Assembly: GCF_001083805.1 (NCBI RefSeq)
Contig: NZ_JXSK01000005.1
Location: 1 to 64,000, forward strand
Origin: Photorhabdus luminescens subsp. luminescens
Lineage (GTDB): Bacteria > Pseudomonadota > Gammaproteobacteria > Enterobacterales > Enterobacteriaceae
Direction of reading: 5' to 3'
Length of the DNA stretch: 64,000 nt
Shown here: positions 50,131 to 58,757 of the stretch, piece by piece
How the letters are laid out: each line of letters starts with the position of its first letter
How positions within the stretch are numbered: position 1 is the first letter of the stretch
Position numbers and translations under genes: made by a program
Notes under the pieces: generated by a model
What the model was told of the DNA's origin: nothing
Databases searched by the model: none
The model's input: the letters and a program-made list of their open reading frames with translations, nothing else

Positions 50131-51323
50131 AAAGAGGGCAGTATGAGGTGAGTTGGGGGTTATTGCCAGCACAAGTTAAGAGCATCATTAGGCAGTGTGA
50201 GTGGGATAGTCTTCCCTCACTAAAAGCCCGGTTACTGGGCATCAAGGCATTCCCTATTCGCGTTGGCTTGAAGCCACCCAAAGGGAATTCTGCCATATTA
50301 GATATCATTCATTTCCAACGGTTTATTGATGAGTGGAAATCATTTCCCCATCAAGATGTCGTGGAGTGGTCTTCTAAGAATTTCAGGGAGCTATCTGAGC
50401 AACGCATTCCAACGTTTGTTGTCATTGAATCGATGCAATGTCTGATTCAATTTTTAGGGAGTGATGCCCTTTCCCGAAGTCAGGTATGGGAAAGAAATAT
50501 GAAGCCATTTTTGCGGGTTGATAAAGATCTCTATCCTGCATTGGTTAAGCGTATAGATATTGTGGAAAAACTTTCGTTGAGAGATGCGGAATTATTAGCA
50601 AAGCTGCTGCCGCAATTAAAGCAAGGCTTAGGGGAAGGACAATATCTAAGAGCGCTGCCACTCATTGGGATTGATACTAAGTTTCTTGAGAATCACCAAA
50701 TCCTGATCGAAGAGTTGGCCGATATCATTCACGATGGGGCTGTTTCGGCATCAGGTGGTCTTATTGCTTGGTTGGGGTGTTCAATAAATCCTAAAGGTTG
50801 GTTAACTATCAGGCCGCTTTGCCGTGCTGCGATGGCTGAACTTGGTGGAATACCGATACTACAAATACCCGGCGAATTACTTAGACAGTACGAACTTCCG
50901 GCTTCGAATATATTAGTAGTAGAAAACCTACAGTCTGGTCTGGCATTACCCGAAATGTTTGACACGATCGCGGTGATAGGAGGAGGGAAAAACATTGCTT
51001 GGATGGATGCAGTCTGGTTGAAAGATAAACGTGTAGGATATTGGGGAGATATTGATACTTGGGGTTTGTCTATTCTCAGTGACGCCAGAAACAAGTTTGT
51101 GGATATTGAGCCTCTGATGATGGATGTTGAAACCGTTAAAGTTCATGAAGAGAGAATGGTTCCTGAATCAAATCCAGTTGAATCCAATCCTTCATCGCTA
51201 AATGAGGATGAAGCAAAGTTGTTTAATGATCTCATTTCTGGCCGGTTTCAATCTTCACGTTTAGAGCAGGAGCGCCTTTCATCTGATTACATTAGAAACA
51301 AGCTCATGAATTGGCTGTCCTAA
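50127..51323 (+). CDS. jetD: Wadjet nuclease JetD (DUF3322/DUF2220, Toprim)
   Basis: This 398-residue protein is the topoisomerase-VI-like nuclease that cuts circular DNA once loop extrusion stalls. The N-terminal half is DUF3322-like; the C-terminal half holds the Toprim site, with Glu in ILVVENLQSG (near 265) and the DxD of YWGDIDTWGLSIL (near 308). The catalytic residues are present, so the system appears complete and active. It is translationally coupled to jetC. Confidence 0.93.
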   Translation: MKRGQYEVSWGLLPAQVKSIIRQCEWDSLPSLKARLLGIKAFPIRVGLKPPKGNSAILDIIHFQRFIDEWKSFPHQDVVEWSSKNFRELSEQRIPTFVVIESMQCLIQFLGSDALSRSQVWERNMKPFLRVDKDLYPALVKRIDIVEKLSLRDAELLAKLLPQLKQGLGEGQYLRALPLIGIDTKFLENHQILIEELADIIHDGAVSASGGLIAWLGCSINPKGWLTIRPLCRAAMAELGGIPILQIPGELLRQYELPASNILVVENLQSGLALPEMFDTIAVIGGGKNIAWMDAVWLKDKRVGYWGDIDTWGLSILSDARNKFVDIEPLMMDVETVKVHEERMVPESNPVESNPSSLNEDEAKLFNDLISGRFQSSRLEQERLSSDYIRNKLMNWLS

Positions 51324-51370
51324 CACAGAAGGGAAGCCGCCAGACGCGATGTGTTTTCTATTTATCATTA

Positions 51371-52273
51371 TCAGAAATCGTCATTTTCTTGGTATACATC
51401 GAAACGGCGCGTGATCAGATTGGCAAACGCTTGGCTCGCAGCGCTTCGATATGCGCCACGGCGCCACAACAGTACCGCATTGCGTTGCGGTAACGTAGGT
51501 TGAATGGCAATGGAATAAAGCCCGGTCTGTTCGTGGGCTATGACATCAGGCAACAAAGTTGCGAGTCGTCCCCGACGGATAATTTCTACGATTGCACTGA
51601 CGGAGTTGGCCTCAATTGCAATGTGTGGTGTGATCCCCTGTTTCTGGAAGTACAAATCAATATGGCTCCGTGTTGCAAAATCTTTACTGAGTAGTGCTAA
51701 CCCTTCATGTTCCAACATTTTTGCCGTCAATGATGTTTGTTGACCAATGAGTCGATGCGATTGACCAACGATCAGGCTGAGTGTTTCGATGAACAATGGT
51801 TCGCTATCAATGTCGGGGGAGCGCACTTCTGAGAACGCGATGCCGAGATCAAGTTGGTTCTCTGCTAAAGAGACTTCTATCTGATCTTGTGTCATTTCCT
51901 TGATATTCAACGTAATTCCTGGATAAAGCGCGTTGAAACGTTCTACCCAATGGCCGATGAAATAAGCGGTGAAGGTTGGGGTCATTGCTAGCCTGAGCAA
52001 TCCGCGGCTTAAATCCTGCACATCATGAATTGCACGCTTCCCAGCATCTAGATCCTGCAATGCACGACGGGCGTAACTTGTGTATACCTCGCCAGCGTCA
52101 GTCAGTCGTACAGTCCTTCCAGAACGATCGAACAGTTGCACGCGCAGTGACTCTTCAAGTTGCCTGATTTGTTGCGATAAGGTTGGTTGCGAGACATGAA
52201 GTTCTTCTGCGGCGCGCGTGAAGTTCTGATGTTCGGCAACTGCCAGCAGATAACGAATGTGTCGTAGCAGCAT
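51371..52273 (-). CDS. cynR: LysR-type regulator CynR
   Basis: This 300-residue protein is a close CynR homologue. The winged HTH is at residues 1-60 (AAEELHVSQPTLSQQIRQLEE), followed by FDRSGRTVRLTDAGEVY and the effector domain. In E. coli CynR activates cynTSX in response to cyanate. It is divergent from cynTS across a 375-bp control region. Confidence 0.93.
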   Translation of the reverse strand: MLLRHIRYLLAVAEHQNFTRAAEELHVSQPTLSQQIRQLEESLRVQLFDRSGRTVRLTDAGEVYTSYARRALQDLDAGKRAIHDVQDLSRGLLRLAMTPTFTAYFIGHWVERFNALYPGITLNIKEMTQDQIEVSLAENQLDLGIAFSEVRSPDIDSEPLFIETLSLIVGQSHRLIGQQTSLTAKMLEHEGLALLSKDFATRSHIDLYFQKQGITPHIAIEANSVSAIVEIIRRGRLATLLPDVIAHEQTGLYSIAIQPTLPQRNAVLLWRRGAYRSAASQAFANLITRRFDVYQENDDF

Positions 52274-52280
52274 ATCAATT

Positions 52281-52391
52281 AACTATTTGAAAATAAAATG
52301 AAAATAATGACATCTTGATCTTTGAGACTATAGAAAAATTCGCTCATTTTTCACCTGTTAGCTGTCTTATCGGCCACGATGGAGTGAAGAC
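52281..52391 (+). repeat. Copy A of a 111-bp duplicated control segment
   Basis: It aligns without gaps to 52538-52648 with 82 of 111 identical bases (about 74%). The shared end is CACGATGGAGTGAAGAC, which in copy B carries the cynT ribosome binding site. In copy A the next bases are TATAAG, not ATG. Confidence 0.85.
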
Positions 52392-52438
52392 TATAAGCGC
52401 TTCCTGAACATGTCAACGCCGGTTTGCTGTTCTGTACG

Positions 52439-52486
52439 CCAGTGCCTGAAATAACCAGTGCTTGAAATAACCAGTGCTTGAAATAA
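52439..52486 (+). repeat. Three tandem copies of a 16-bp unit
   Basis: CCAGTGCYTGAAATAA is repeated at 52439-52454, 52455-52470 and 52471-52486; the second and third copies are identical and the first has one change. It lies between the two 111-bp copies. Confidence 0.9.
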
Positions 52487-52537
52487 AGAGTGTGACTACG
52501 GGTTTGTTAACAAAGGTGTCGTTGTAGAACGACAATG

Positions 52538-52648
52538 AACTATTGGAAAATACTATAGCGATGATAGTAATCCGATCTTTGACGCTATAGATAAATTCGT
52601 TCATTCTTTATCCATCCGCTTTCTTATCGATCACGATGGAGTGAAGAC
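52538..52648 (+). promoter_or_regulatory. Copy B: cynT control region with LysR-type palindrome
   Basis: This segment ends directly at the cynT ATG with ribosome binding site GGAG. It contains ACTAT-N7-ATAGT (52551-52567), a LysR-type palindrome that is absent from copy A, and is a good candidate CynR site. Confidence 0.6.
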
Positions 52649-53308
52649 ATGCAGGATATTATTGAAGGCTTTTTACAATTCCAGCACGAGGTATTTCCAA
52701 AGCGTTGCGAGCTTTTCAAGCGGCTTGCCGTCAGCCAAAATCCGCATACTTTGTTTATTGCGTGCTCCGACAGCCGTGTGAGTCCAGAGCTTCTGACGCA
52801 GAGTGAGCCAGGCGATCTGTTCGTGATACGCAATGCTGGTAACATCGTTCCGTCATACGGCGCGGAATCTGGCGGTGTTTCCGCTACCGTTGAGTATGCG
52901 GTCGCTGTGCTTGGGGTCACCGACATTGTGATCTGCGGACATTCAGATTGTGGCGCCATGACCACAATTGCAACCTGTAAATGTATGGATCACCTTCCCG
53001 CGATTACCCGCTGGTTACGCTATGCGGATTCTGCGAAAGCCATTAATCAGGCACGTGCGCATGTTAGTGAAATTGCTCGACTTGATTCGATGGTGCGTGA
53101 AAACGTAATCGCTCAAATTGCTAATATCAAGACCCACCCGTCCGTGGCGCTTGGGCTGGAACAGGGACACTTGAATCTACACGGCTGGATTTACGACATA
53201 GAGGCTGGTTCGATCGATGCTCTAGATGGCTTGGTCGGCCAATTTGTTTCGCTTGCGGACTATCCGCATGTTTCTGCAACGCAATCCGTGTTTCACCACG
53301 GCATTTAA
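52649..53308 (+). CDS. cynT: Carbonic anhydrase CynT
   Basis: This 219-residue beta-carbonic anhydrase supplies bicarbonate for cyanate breakdown and prevents its loss as CO2. Zinc ligands lie in [13 protein letters not shown] (Cys, Asp) and [11 protein letters not shown] (His, Cys). It starts the cynTS operon. The permease gene cynX of E. coli is not present downstream. Confidence 0.96.
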   Translation: MQDIIEGFLQFQHEVFPKRCELFKRLAVSQNPHTLFIACSDSRVSPELLTQSEPGDLFVIRNAGNIVPSYGAESGGVSATVEYAVAVLGVTDIVICGHSDCGAMTTIATCKCMDHLPAITRWLRYADSAKAINQARAHVSEIARLDSMVRENVIAQIANIKTHPSVALGLEQGHLNLHGWIYDIEAGSIDALDGLVGQFVSLADYPHVSATQSVFHHGI

Positions 53309-53336
53309 ATAGCTTTATTAATCCAAAGGAATCATT

Positions 53337-53807
53337 ATGACACAATCTCAATACTCCCAAACTCCTCGGCTGGCCCTTACTGATGCTATCATCGACGCCA
53401 AAACACGTAAAAATTTGACGTTTGAAGATATCGCGCAAGGAACTGGTTTGAGTCTCGCATTCGTCACCGCAGCACTGCTCGGCCAACATCCTCTGCCTGC
53501 CGATGCTGCGAGGATTGTGGTTGACCGGCTTGAACTTGGAGAAGATGCTTTCCTTCTGCTGCAAACCATCCCTGTGCGTGGCAGTATTCCCGATGGTATA
53601 CCGACTGATCCGACTATTTACCGATTCTATGAAATGGTGCAGGTTTACGGCTCAACCCTTAAGGCGCTTGTTCACGAGAAGTTTGGCGATGGCATTATCA
53701 GTGCGATTGACTTTAAACTTGATATCAAAAAGGTCGATGATCCTAATGGCGGTTCACGAGCTGTGATTACGCTAGATGGGAAATATTTGCCGACTAAGCC
53801 GTTCTAA
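53337..53807 (+). CDS. cynS: Cyanate hydratase (cyanase)
   Basis: This 156-residue decameric enzyme converts cyanate and bicarbonate to ammonia and CO2. The catalytic Arg and Glu are in [14 protein letters not shown] and the catalytic Ser in [10 protein letters not shown]. The N-terminal HTH-like dimerisation domain ([21 protein letters not shown]) is present. AAAGGA lies 7 nt before the ATG. Confidence 0.97.
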   Translation: MTQSQYSQTPRLALTDAIIDAKTRKNLTFEDIAQGTGLSLAFVTAALLGQHPLPADAARIVVDRLELGEDAFLLLQTIPVRGSIPDGIPTDPTIYRFYEMVQVYGSTLKALVHEKFGDGIISAIDFKLDIKKVDDPNGGSRAVITLDGKYLPTKPF

Positions 53808-53829
53808 AACAATTGCAGTTGTTGGCATC

Positions 53830-53870
53830 GGCAAGAGGTTTGAATTTGAGAGATAAACCTCTTGCCGTTT
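53830..53870. terminator. cynS terminator, possibly bidirectional
   Basis: GGCAAGAGGTTT and AAACCTCTTGCC form a perfect 12-bp stem around a 13-nt loop. It lies between the convergent cynS and monooxygenase genes. Confidence 0.85.
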
Positions 53871-53884
53871 CAAATTAAAGTTTA

Positions 53885-55399
53885 TTAACTAGCCACTTCG
53901 GTTTTTGTATAAAATGTATAGGGAGTCGGATCAAAATTGCCGTTTCGCACCCTGAATGAATGAGCAAAATCAGGCCATACCAGTGTTAGGCGCTTATTAC
54001 GGGAATCACGGTACCAACTTGTACAATTATCTCCAACCCATACCGTACCATTAATCTGCTTTTGTAATTCAGCTATATAACGATCTTGAGCTTCGGGAGA
54101 AACTTCAAGTATGTAGTTGTTATTCTTCCTGCTGTATTCAATAGCACCGAGAATGTACTCTATTTGAGATTCAATCATGTAAATAATTGAGTTATGAGTA
54201 AGCGTCGCATTTGGTCCGTTGATAATAAACAGGTTTGGAAAGCCTGTTACTGTGGTTGATGCAAAAGCTTCCATGCCTTGAGCCCAGTGATCGGAAAGAC
54301 TAAGACCGTCGCGGCCGTGAACCAGACGGGCATAAGGTGGTTGGGTGGTTTGAAAGCCAGTACAAAAGATAAGTACATCAAGCGGATAACGGTTGCCGGC
54401 TACCGAGATGGCGTTTTGTCCGTCAACTCGTTTTAAGGCTGATGTTTCGAGTTTAACGTTATCCCGAAGAAGAGCGGGATAATAACTGTTTGAAATCAAA
54501 ATCCTTTTGCAACCAGGTTCATAACTCGGAGTAAGTTTTGCGCGTAACTCTGGATCGGGGACTTGCTGTTTAAGGTGCTCTGAGGCTATACGTTTTAATT
54601 CTGCGACATATTGCGGAATTGAACGACGGGCTGGATACAGGTCTTCAAAGTGCCAGAATATATTTGAACGAACTGCGCGCATAGACTCTGGATCGCGTCG
54701 GAAAGTCTGTTTTTCAATATCAGAATAACTTCGGTCAGGATGTGGAATAATATAGGATGCATTTCGCTGGAAAATAACGAGTTCAGAGACACTTTTAGCC
54801 ACTTCAGGAACTAGTTGAGTTGCGGAAGCGCCCGATCCGATGATGCCTACTCGCTTATCTTGCAGAGATATGTGGTGTTTCCAGCGGGCTGAATGAAAAA
54901 TTTCACCGGTAAAGCTGCTCAAGCCTTCAATTTGTGGCAGATTTTCATCTGTTAAATGCCCAGTGCCTGTTATCAAGAATCGCCCACTGAAAACCCCCTT
55001 GGCGGTGATAACTATCCAGCGCTCTTTTTGGTTGTCCCAGTAGGCTTTTTCAACGTTGGCCCCAAAACGAATATGAGGCAATAATCCTTCATCCTTGGCG
55101 GTAGCTTGAAGATAGGCATATATCTCATGACCGGGTGAAAAAACATGAGACCAGTCAGGATTAGGGCGAAATGAGTAAGAGTAAAGATGTGAGGGTATAT
55201 CACAGGCTACGCCGGGATAAGTGTTATCGCGCCAGGTGCCTCCTACATCATCTGCACGTTCGAGAATAAGAAAATTTTGCTGAGATCGCCGCTTAAGCTG
55301 AGCTCCCATACCAAGGCCGGCAAAGCCGGCGCCGATAATAATAATCTCTACATCTGTGACCTGTGATATATCTGTATCTGGTGTATTTTTATTCATCAT
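53885..55399 (-). CDS. Flavin-containing (Baeyer-Villiger-type) monooxygenase
   Basis: This 504-residue FAD/NADPH enzyme (start MMNKNTPDTD, with GGAGA upstream) has two Rossmann motifs: GAGFAGLGMG near residue 25 for FAD and GIIGSGASATQL near 185 for NADPH. Between them lies FTGEIFHSARWKH, the Baeyer-Villiger FxGxxxHxxxW fingerprint. VGGTWRDNTYPGVACDIPSHLYSYSF is also typical. Such enzymes insert oxygen next to a ketone to give esters. Substrate unknown. The hydrolase gene 23 bp upstream could cleave the ester. Confidence 0.9.
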   Translation of the reverse strand: MMNKNTPDTDISQVTDVEIIIIGAGFAGLGMGAQLKRRSQQNFLILERADDVGGTWRDNTYPGVACDIPSHLYSYSFRPNPDWSHVFSPGHEIYAYLQATAKDEGLLPHIRFGANVEKAYWDNQKERWIVITAKGVFSGRFLITGTGHLTDENLPQIEGLSSFTGEIFHSARWKHHISLQDKRVGIIGSGASATQLVPEVAKSVSELVIFQRNASYIIPHPDRSYSDIEKQTFRRDPESMRAVRSNIFWHFEDLYPARRSIPQYVAELKRIASEHLKQQVPDPELRAKLTPSYEPGCKRILISNSYYPALLRDNVKLETSALKRVDGQNAISVAGNRYPLDVLIFCTGFQTTQPPYARLVHGRDGLSLSDHWAQGMEAFASTTVTGFPNLFIINGPNATLTHNSIIYMIESQIEYILGAIEYSRKNNNYILEVSPEAQDRYIAELQKQINGTVWVGDNCTSWYRDSRNKRLTLVWPDFAHSFRVRNGNFDPTPYTFYTKTEVAS

Positions 55400-55422
55400 A
55401 GTTCTCCAGAGGATCAAAGGGA

Positions 55423-56298
55423 TTATGGCAGGTCTGAAGGGATGATGGTTCCAGCAGGATAAAACGAAGGGTTTGCGCAGAATTGATCAATAACCTGCAT
55501 CAACTGCGAAGGACGCTCATAAACGACGGCATGTCCACACTCTATCTCTATAAAGCGTGCATCCTGAATTGCGCCAAACAGAGCTTTGCTGTGGCGGATA
55601 GGCGTTATTTGATCATGTGTACAGCCAATAATGAGTGTTGTGGCTTTTATCGTAGGAACAATTTGAGTGATATCAACCCGGCCATTAAGGTCCATTTGTA
55701 ACGCTTCAAATTCCCCTGGCATGGCATTGTCGAAGCTGACGGCAAACTGATCTGGAAGCATATTTACATGATTGGGAGAACTGAAAGCGCAAAACATCAC
55801 AAAGTCTGCAATAGCAGGTGATTGGATATCATATAACTGACGCCAGACAGATAAAAATCGCTCTGACTGTAAATCTGTTTTCATCCATCCTGCGATCAGA
55901 ACTAAATTACAAACCAGATCAGGACGCTTAGCGGCAACAGAAGCAGTAACGGCAGCTCCCAACGAGTAACCTATCAGTGTGACAGTCTCTCCTAACGCTG
56001 CTGCTTCAATAACGGCTTCGACCTGCTTTTCGAGATGTTCAAGAGTAAGCGTTTCGTTTGCTTTTACTGGTTGAGAAAAATCCAGGGATATAATTCGATT
56101 TTCTGAGGCAAGCAGTTGAAAGAGGTAACCGAAATGTATCTCTGTGCTGCCGCCAGTGCCATGTACCAAGACAATAGGATTTCTCTTGGCGTTATTCTTA
56201 ATTGGATCGAGAGGTTGAGATGTGAAGAATTTTACATCTTTTCCATCTACGTTTATGACACTTTCGTTGATATGAAATTTTTGCTCGGATTTATTCAT
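55423..56298 (-). CDS. Alpha/beta hydrolase
   Basis: This 291-residue hydrolase has the oxyanion-hole motif VLVHGTGG, the nucleophile elbow GYSLG (Ser near residue 106), an acid in IIGCTHDQITP and the His in ECGHAVVYERPSQL. No signal peptide is seen. It is the first gene of a two-gene unit with the monooxygenase; together they could open ketones by oxidation and ester cleavage (inference). Confidence 0.87.
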   Translation of the reverse strand: MNKSEQKFHINESVINVDGKDVKFFTSQPLDPIKNNAKRNPIVLVHGTGGSTEIHFGYLFQLLASENRIISLDFSQPVKANETLTLEHLEKQVEAVIEAAALGETVTLIGYSLGAAVTASVAAKRPDLVCNLVLIAGWMKTDLQSERFLSVWRQLYDIQSPAIADFVMFCAFSSPNHVNMLPDQFAVSFDNAMPGEFEALQMDLNGRVDITQIVPTIKATTLIIGCTHDQITPIRHSKALFGAIQDARFIEIECGHAVVYERPSQLMQVIDQFCANPSFYPAGTIIPSDLP

Positions 56299-56856
56299 GA
56301 TAATTAAATATTCCCTGATAGATATGGGTTATATAGAAGCTAAGTACATACAATTTAACAATTATCTTGTTAGTTGCTTAATTAAATTAATAACTAAGTA
56401 TAGAGTTATTGTCAAATTATAAAATTAAAATAATGCCGTGCTTGAATATTTATATTATTATAAATCTCAATGTTTGGACTTGTTTATTATGTTTTTGTGA
56501 TATTTCAGGCAGGAAAAAAATAAGTTTCAATCTATTAATTAATATGGAAATTTATTGTTAGGTTGAATGGAAGGAATATGAAAATATTAAAAAGCCAATA
56601 TATTGGAATGTTTTATTAATTTTTTATTTCACATTGACAGATTTTCATCCTCATACCATAGTGATTACATCACCTTTATTTTATGTGATTATATTATTAA
56701 ATAATTTTCTTTATCTATTATTTAGGTGCTATTGATTAAGAATTTATATATAACGCTAGACTCGGTTTATACAATTCAGCATATGTAATCTGTTTCAGAT
56801 AGATAAAACTGAATAATGTCATCAGATATTTAACACACCTGTTCAGGAGATGAAAA
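56299..56856. promoter_or_regulatory. AT-rich divergent control region
   Basis: This 558-bp region lies between the divergent hydrolase and membrane-protein genes. GTGATTACATCAC (56659-56671) is a perfect 5-3-5 palindrome and TATGTGATTATATT follows 14 bp later, so a regulator may bind here. No open frame is seen. Confidence 0.4.
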
Positions 56857-57354
56857 ATGTCTACTCAAATCGTGAATGAACAAGATCCGCAATATGCAGT
56901 GGCAGAAGGTGAGAAACGTGCTATACGCACGATTAAGCTATTTATTTCTCTGGGATTTATCGCCGAGGCTGGATTTCTGTTAATGAGTTTTATTTTATTT
57001 CCCGACAATGGCCCGTTGGTATGGCGTCTCGTATGGGCGCTTGGTTTATGCGGTATTGGCATGGGGGCTGCCGTTGGGGGACTGACTTACTTGGTATCAG
57101 CACATTTCACGCCAGGAAGTACAGGCGCTTATATCATGACCGCGGTGAGTAGCACTCTGTTATTCAGTGTTTGCCAAACACTTTGTTGGGGCTTGGATCA
57201 CAACGTAGGGCTGAATTATTGGGGTTCAATAGAAATGCCGTTGCTATTCCTGATTAAAGGATATACTGCTGCGCTCCTTGCTGGCGTTCTGGGTAGTTTT
57301 CTTCTTAACTCTGTAACAGGTGCGAGATTCCTTGCCCGTCTCAAGGTTTTCTAG
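56857..57354 (+). CDS. Unknown multi-span membrane protein A
   Basis: This 165-residue protein has about four membrane spans (around residues 27-47, 58-82, 92-112 and 130-152). I do not recognise a family. A glycine-rich second helix (LCGIGMGAAVGGLTYLV) is notable. AGGAG lies 9 nt before the ATG. Its stop codon shares one base with the start of the next gene, so the two proteins probably work together. No transporter or enzyme motif is visible. Confidence 0.75.
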   Translation: MSTQIVNEQDPQYAVAEGEKRAIRTIKLFISLGFIAEAGFLLMSFILFPDNGPLVWRLVWALGLCGIGMGAAVGGLTYLVSAHFTPGSTGAYIMTAVSSTLLFSVCQTLCWGLDHNVGLNYWGSIEMPLLFLIKGYTAALLAGVLGSFLLNSVTGARFLARLKVF

Positions 57355-57824
57355 TGAATAAGAAATTAACTTTGCCCAATAGTTTCGCTATTTCCGTATT
57401 TCTGGCTGTGTTGGCTGCATGCCTGAATCTTATATTGTGGCGTGCTGATATTCTGGAGATGGCGCATAGCATCCCGTTGAAGGGGTTAATGGTTATTTGG
57501 TATATCTTGGGATGGGGTTTTGCTCCAGGTTGCCTGACCGTGCTCACCATCAATTCAATCAGGGGAAGATTGCCTCAGATGGTGGGTTCGGTGATCGCCA
57601 TGTTTATAAGCTCTCTGTTAGTTACAGGGATTTGCGGTTTGGTTTATGCCTACCTGACAAACTCTGCCTTTATGCAAATTGCTATGGGAGGAGAGGCTCA
57701 TCATCATTCCACGGTAAACAACGGAACTATTCTTGGTTTTATTGTGCAACTGCTACCCAGTTTATGTGCAACTGTTATCTCAATCATGAATGCTTTTTCG
57801 ATAAAAATTGGGAAAGCAGTTTAA
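57354..57824 (+). CDS. Unknown multi-span membrane protein B
   Basis: This 156-residue protein has about four membrane spans (around 10-28, 45-66, 78-103 and 124-147). It starts with GTG, sharing one base with the TAG stop of protein A. A loop GGEAHHHSTVN with three consecutive histidines precedes the last span and could bind metal. Family not recognised. The similar size and topology to protein A suggest a heteromeric pair. Confidence 0.72.
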   Translation: MNKKLTLPNSFAISVFLAVLAACLNLILWRADILEMAHSIPLKGLMVIWYILGWGFAPGCLTVLTINSIRGRLPQMVGSVIAMFISSLLVTGICGLVYAYLTNSAFMQIAMGGEAHHHSTVNNGTILGFIVQLLPSLCATVISIMNAFSIKIGKAV

Positions 57825-58205
57825 GTTATGAGCTCTAAATAAATGCTTGGTGGTTAAATTGCTATTATTATGTTGATTTTATTACTTGTGAATTAGCTTC
57901 CAAAGCGTAGCTAGTCGACGGTTCTCCTCCCATCTTGTCATGGTGCTCAGTTCCCCGACATAAAGCGAAAGATATTAGGCCCCAGTTTTGTGAATGCAAG
58001 ATTGGGACTTCCTCGCCAATACGGCTTTACAGTAAGTTTTAAATTCGCTGTTGTTTCTTTCCTCTCTGGTGTGCTGGATACAGAATTCACTGATGTCGAT
58101 TCCTCTACCGTCTGATATTGTTAGATTGACTCCTCCAATTACTCTGGTTTTTCGTAAGCTCAAGGGAAAAGTTTTGACTGATGTGTAAGAACGTCATAAA
58201 TCGAT
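57825..58205. other. Intergenic DNA, no supported gene
   Basis: A minus-strand frame of 62 codons (57975-58163) lacks a ribosome binding site and similarity I can recognise, so I do not call it. The stretch looks like degraded DNA. Confidence 0.4.
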
Positions 58206-58312
58206 AAATAGACGGAAATGAAACCAACAAATAGACGCTATGAAAACCAGCATTTGGACGGTGTGGTAACCAGCAAATAGACGCTATACAAACCAGCATT
58301 TAGACGAGAGCG
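58206..58312 (+). repeat. Iteron-like array of 23-bp direct repeats (4.6 copies)
   Basis: The unit is AAATAGACG-N8-ACCAGC, at 58206, 58229, 58252, 58275 and partial at 58298. Units 3 and 5 start ATTTGGACG and ATTTAGACG, while 1, 2 and 4 start AAATAGACG, so a 46-bp higher-order period shows. The 8-nt middle varies. Confidence 0.88.
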
Positions 58313-58455
58313 TAGCTAACAATTAGCTTCATCGGCTGACAGAGATTGGCAGGGTGGCATCTGACTTTATACAGGTAACAACTGCCTACCAATTAGCCAC
58401 ATACCGAACACATTTGCAGTACCAATTAATGCGCTTTGGGGGCATTGATATTTAC

Positions 58456-58473
58456 CACGTCCTAAAGGACGTG
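58456..58473 (-). mobile_element. IS200/IS605-like end hairpin (remnant)
   Basis: CACGTCC, loop TAAA and GGACGTG form a perfect 7-bp stem, and on the minus strand the next bases are GTAAATATCAATG. This resembles the right-end/omega-RNA hairpin that follows tnpB genes (hairpin then ...TCAA). No intact tnpB is present. Confidence 0.45.
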
Positions 58474-58478
58474 ACTCC

Positions 58479-58643
58479 CTACAGGATTTGACCGTAGTTT
58501 GAATATCTTCTATGAGGCCCTGCTTCAACGAATAGCTTAACTGCCTCTTTTCTCCACAGAAAGGTAAACATCCTGTCTAAAGGACGTTTTAATTTAGCCC
58601 AAACTTCACTTGAAACCAGCCTCCATGCAGATAAATACTGAAA
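58479..58643 (-). pseudogene. Minus-strand coding relic next to the IS200/IS605-like hairpin
   Basis: A frame open for about 55 codons but without a start reads RLVSSEVWAKLKRPLDRM, FTFLWRKEAVKLFVEAGP, then HRRYSNYGQIL and stop. Its composition is protein-like. It may be the degraded 3' end of a tnpB-type transposase gene, but the family is not certain. Confidence 0.35.
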
Positions 58644-58663
58644 AAATTAATAAATTATAATTT

Positions 58664-58740
58664 TTTAGTAAAAAACGGTTGAAATATACTAAAAAATAAT
58701 TAAAACTGTTTTTACTACATCGTGATATATATTTAGTAAA
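58664..58740. promoter_or_regulatory. Operator-like array upstream of the HTH gene
   Basis: Four copies of a 9-bp near-palindrome occur: TTTAGTAAA (58664), TATACTAAA (58685), TTTACTACA (58711) and TTTAGTAAA (58732). Centres are spaced 21, 26 and 21 bp. The last copy abuts the ribosome binding site, as expected for autoregulation. AT-richness weakens the case. Confidence 0.5.
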
Positions 58741-58757
58741 ATGAAAGGAACCTCACA

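Noticed and set aside
44319-51323. Chromosome-segregation MukFEB operon
   Set aside because: The fourth gene is a DUF3322/DUF2220 Toprim nuclease and the first has the DUF3375 layout, which marks Wadjet and not MukBEF.
52413-52604. 63-codon minus-strand frame between cynR and cynT
   Set aside because: It covers the 16-bp tandem repeats and part of the duplicated control segment and has no ribosome binding site.
57975-58163. 62-codon minus-strand frame
   Set aside because: No ribosome binding site, no recognised similarity and it lies in degraded-looking DNA.
58206-58312. CRISPR array
   Set aside because: The variable part is only 8 nt, the repeat parts drift and no cas gene is near; it fits iterons better.
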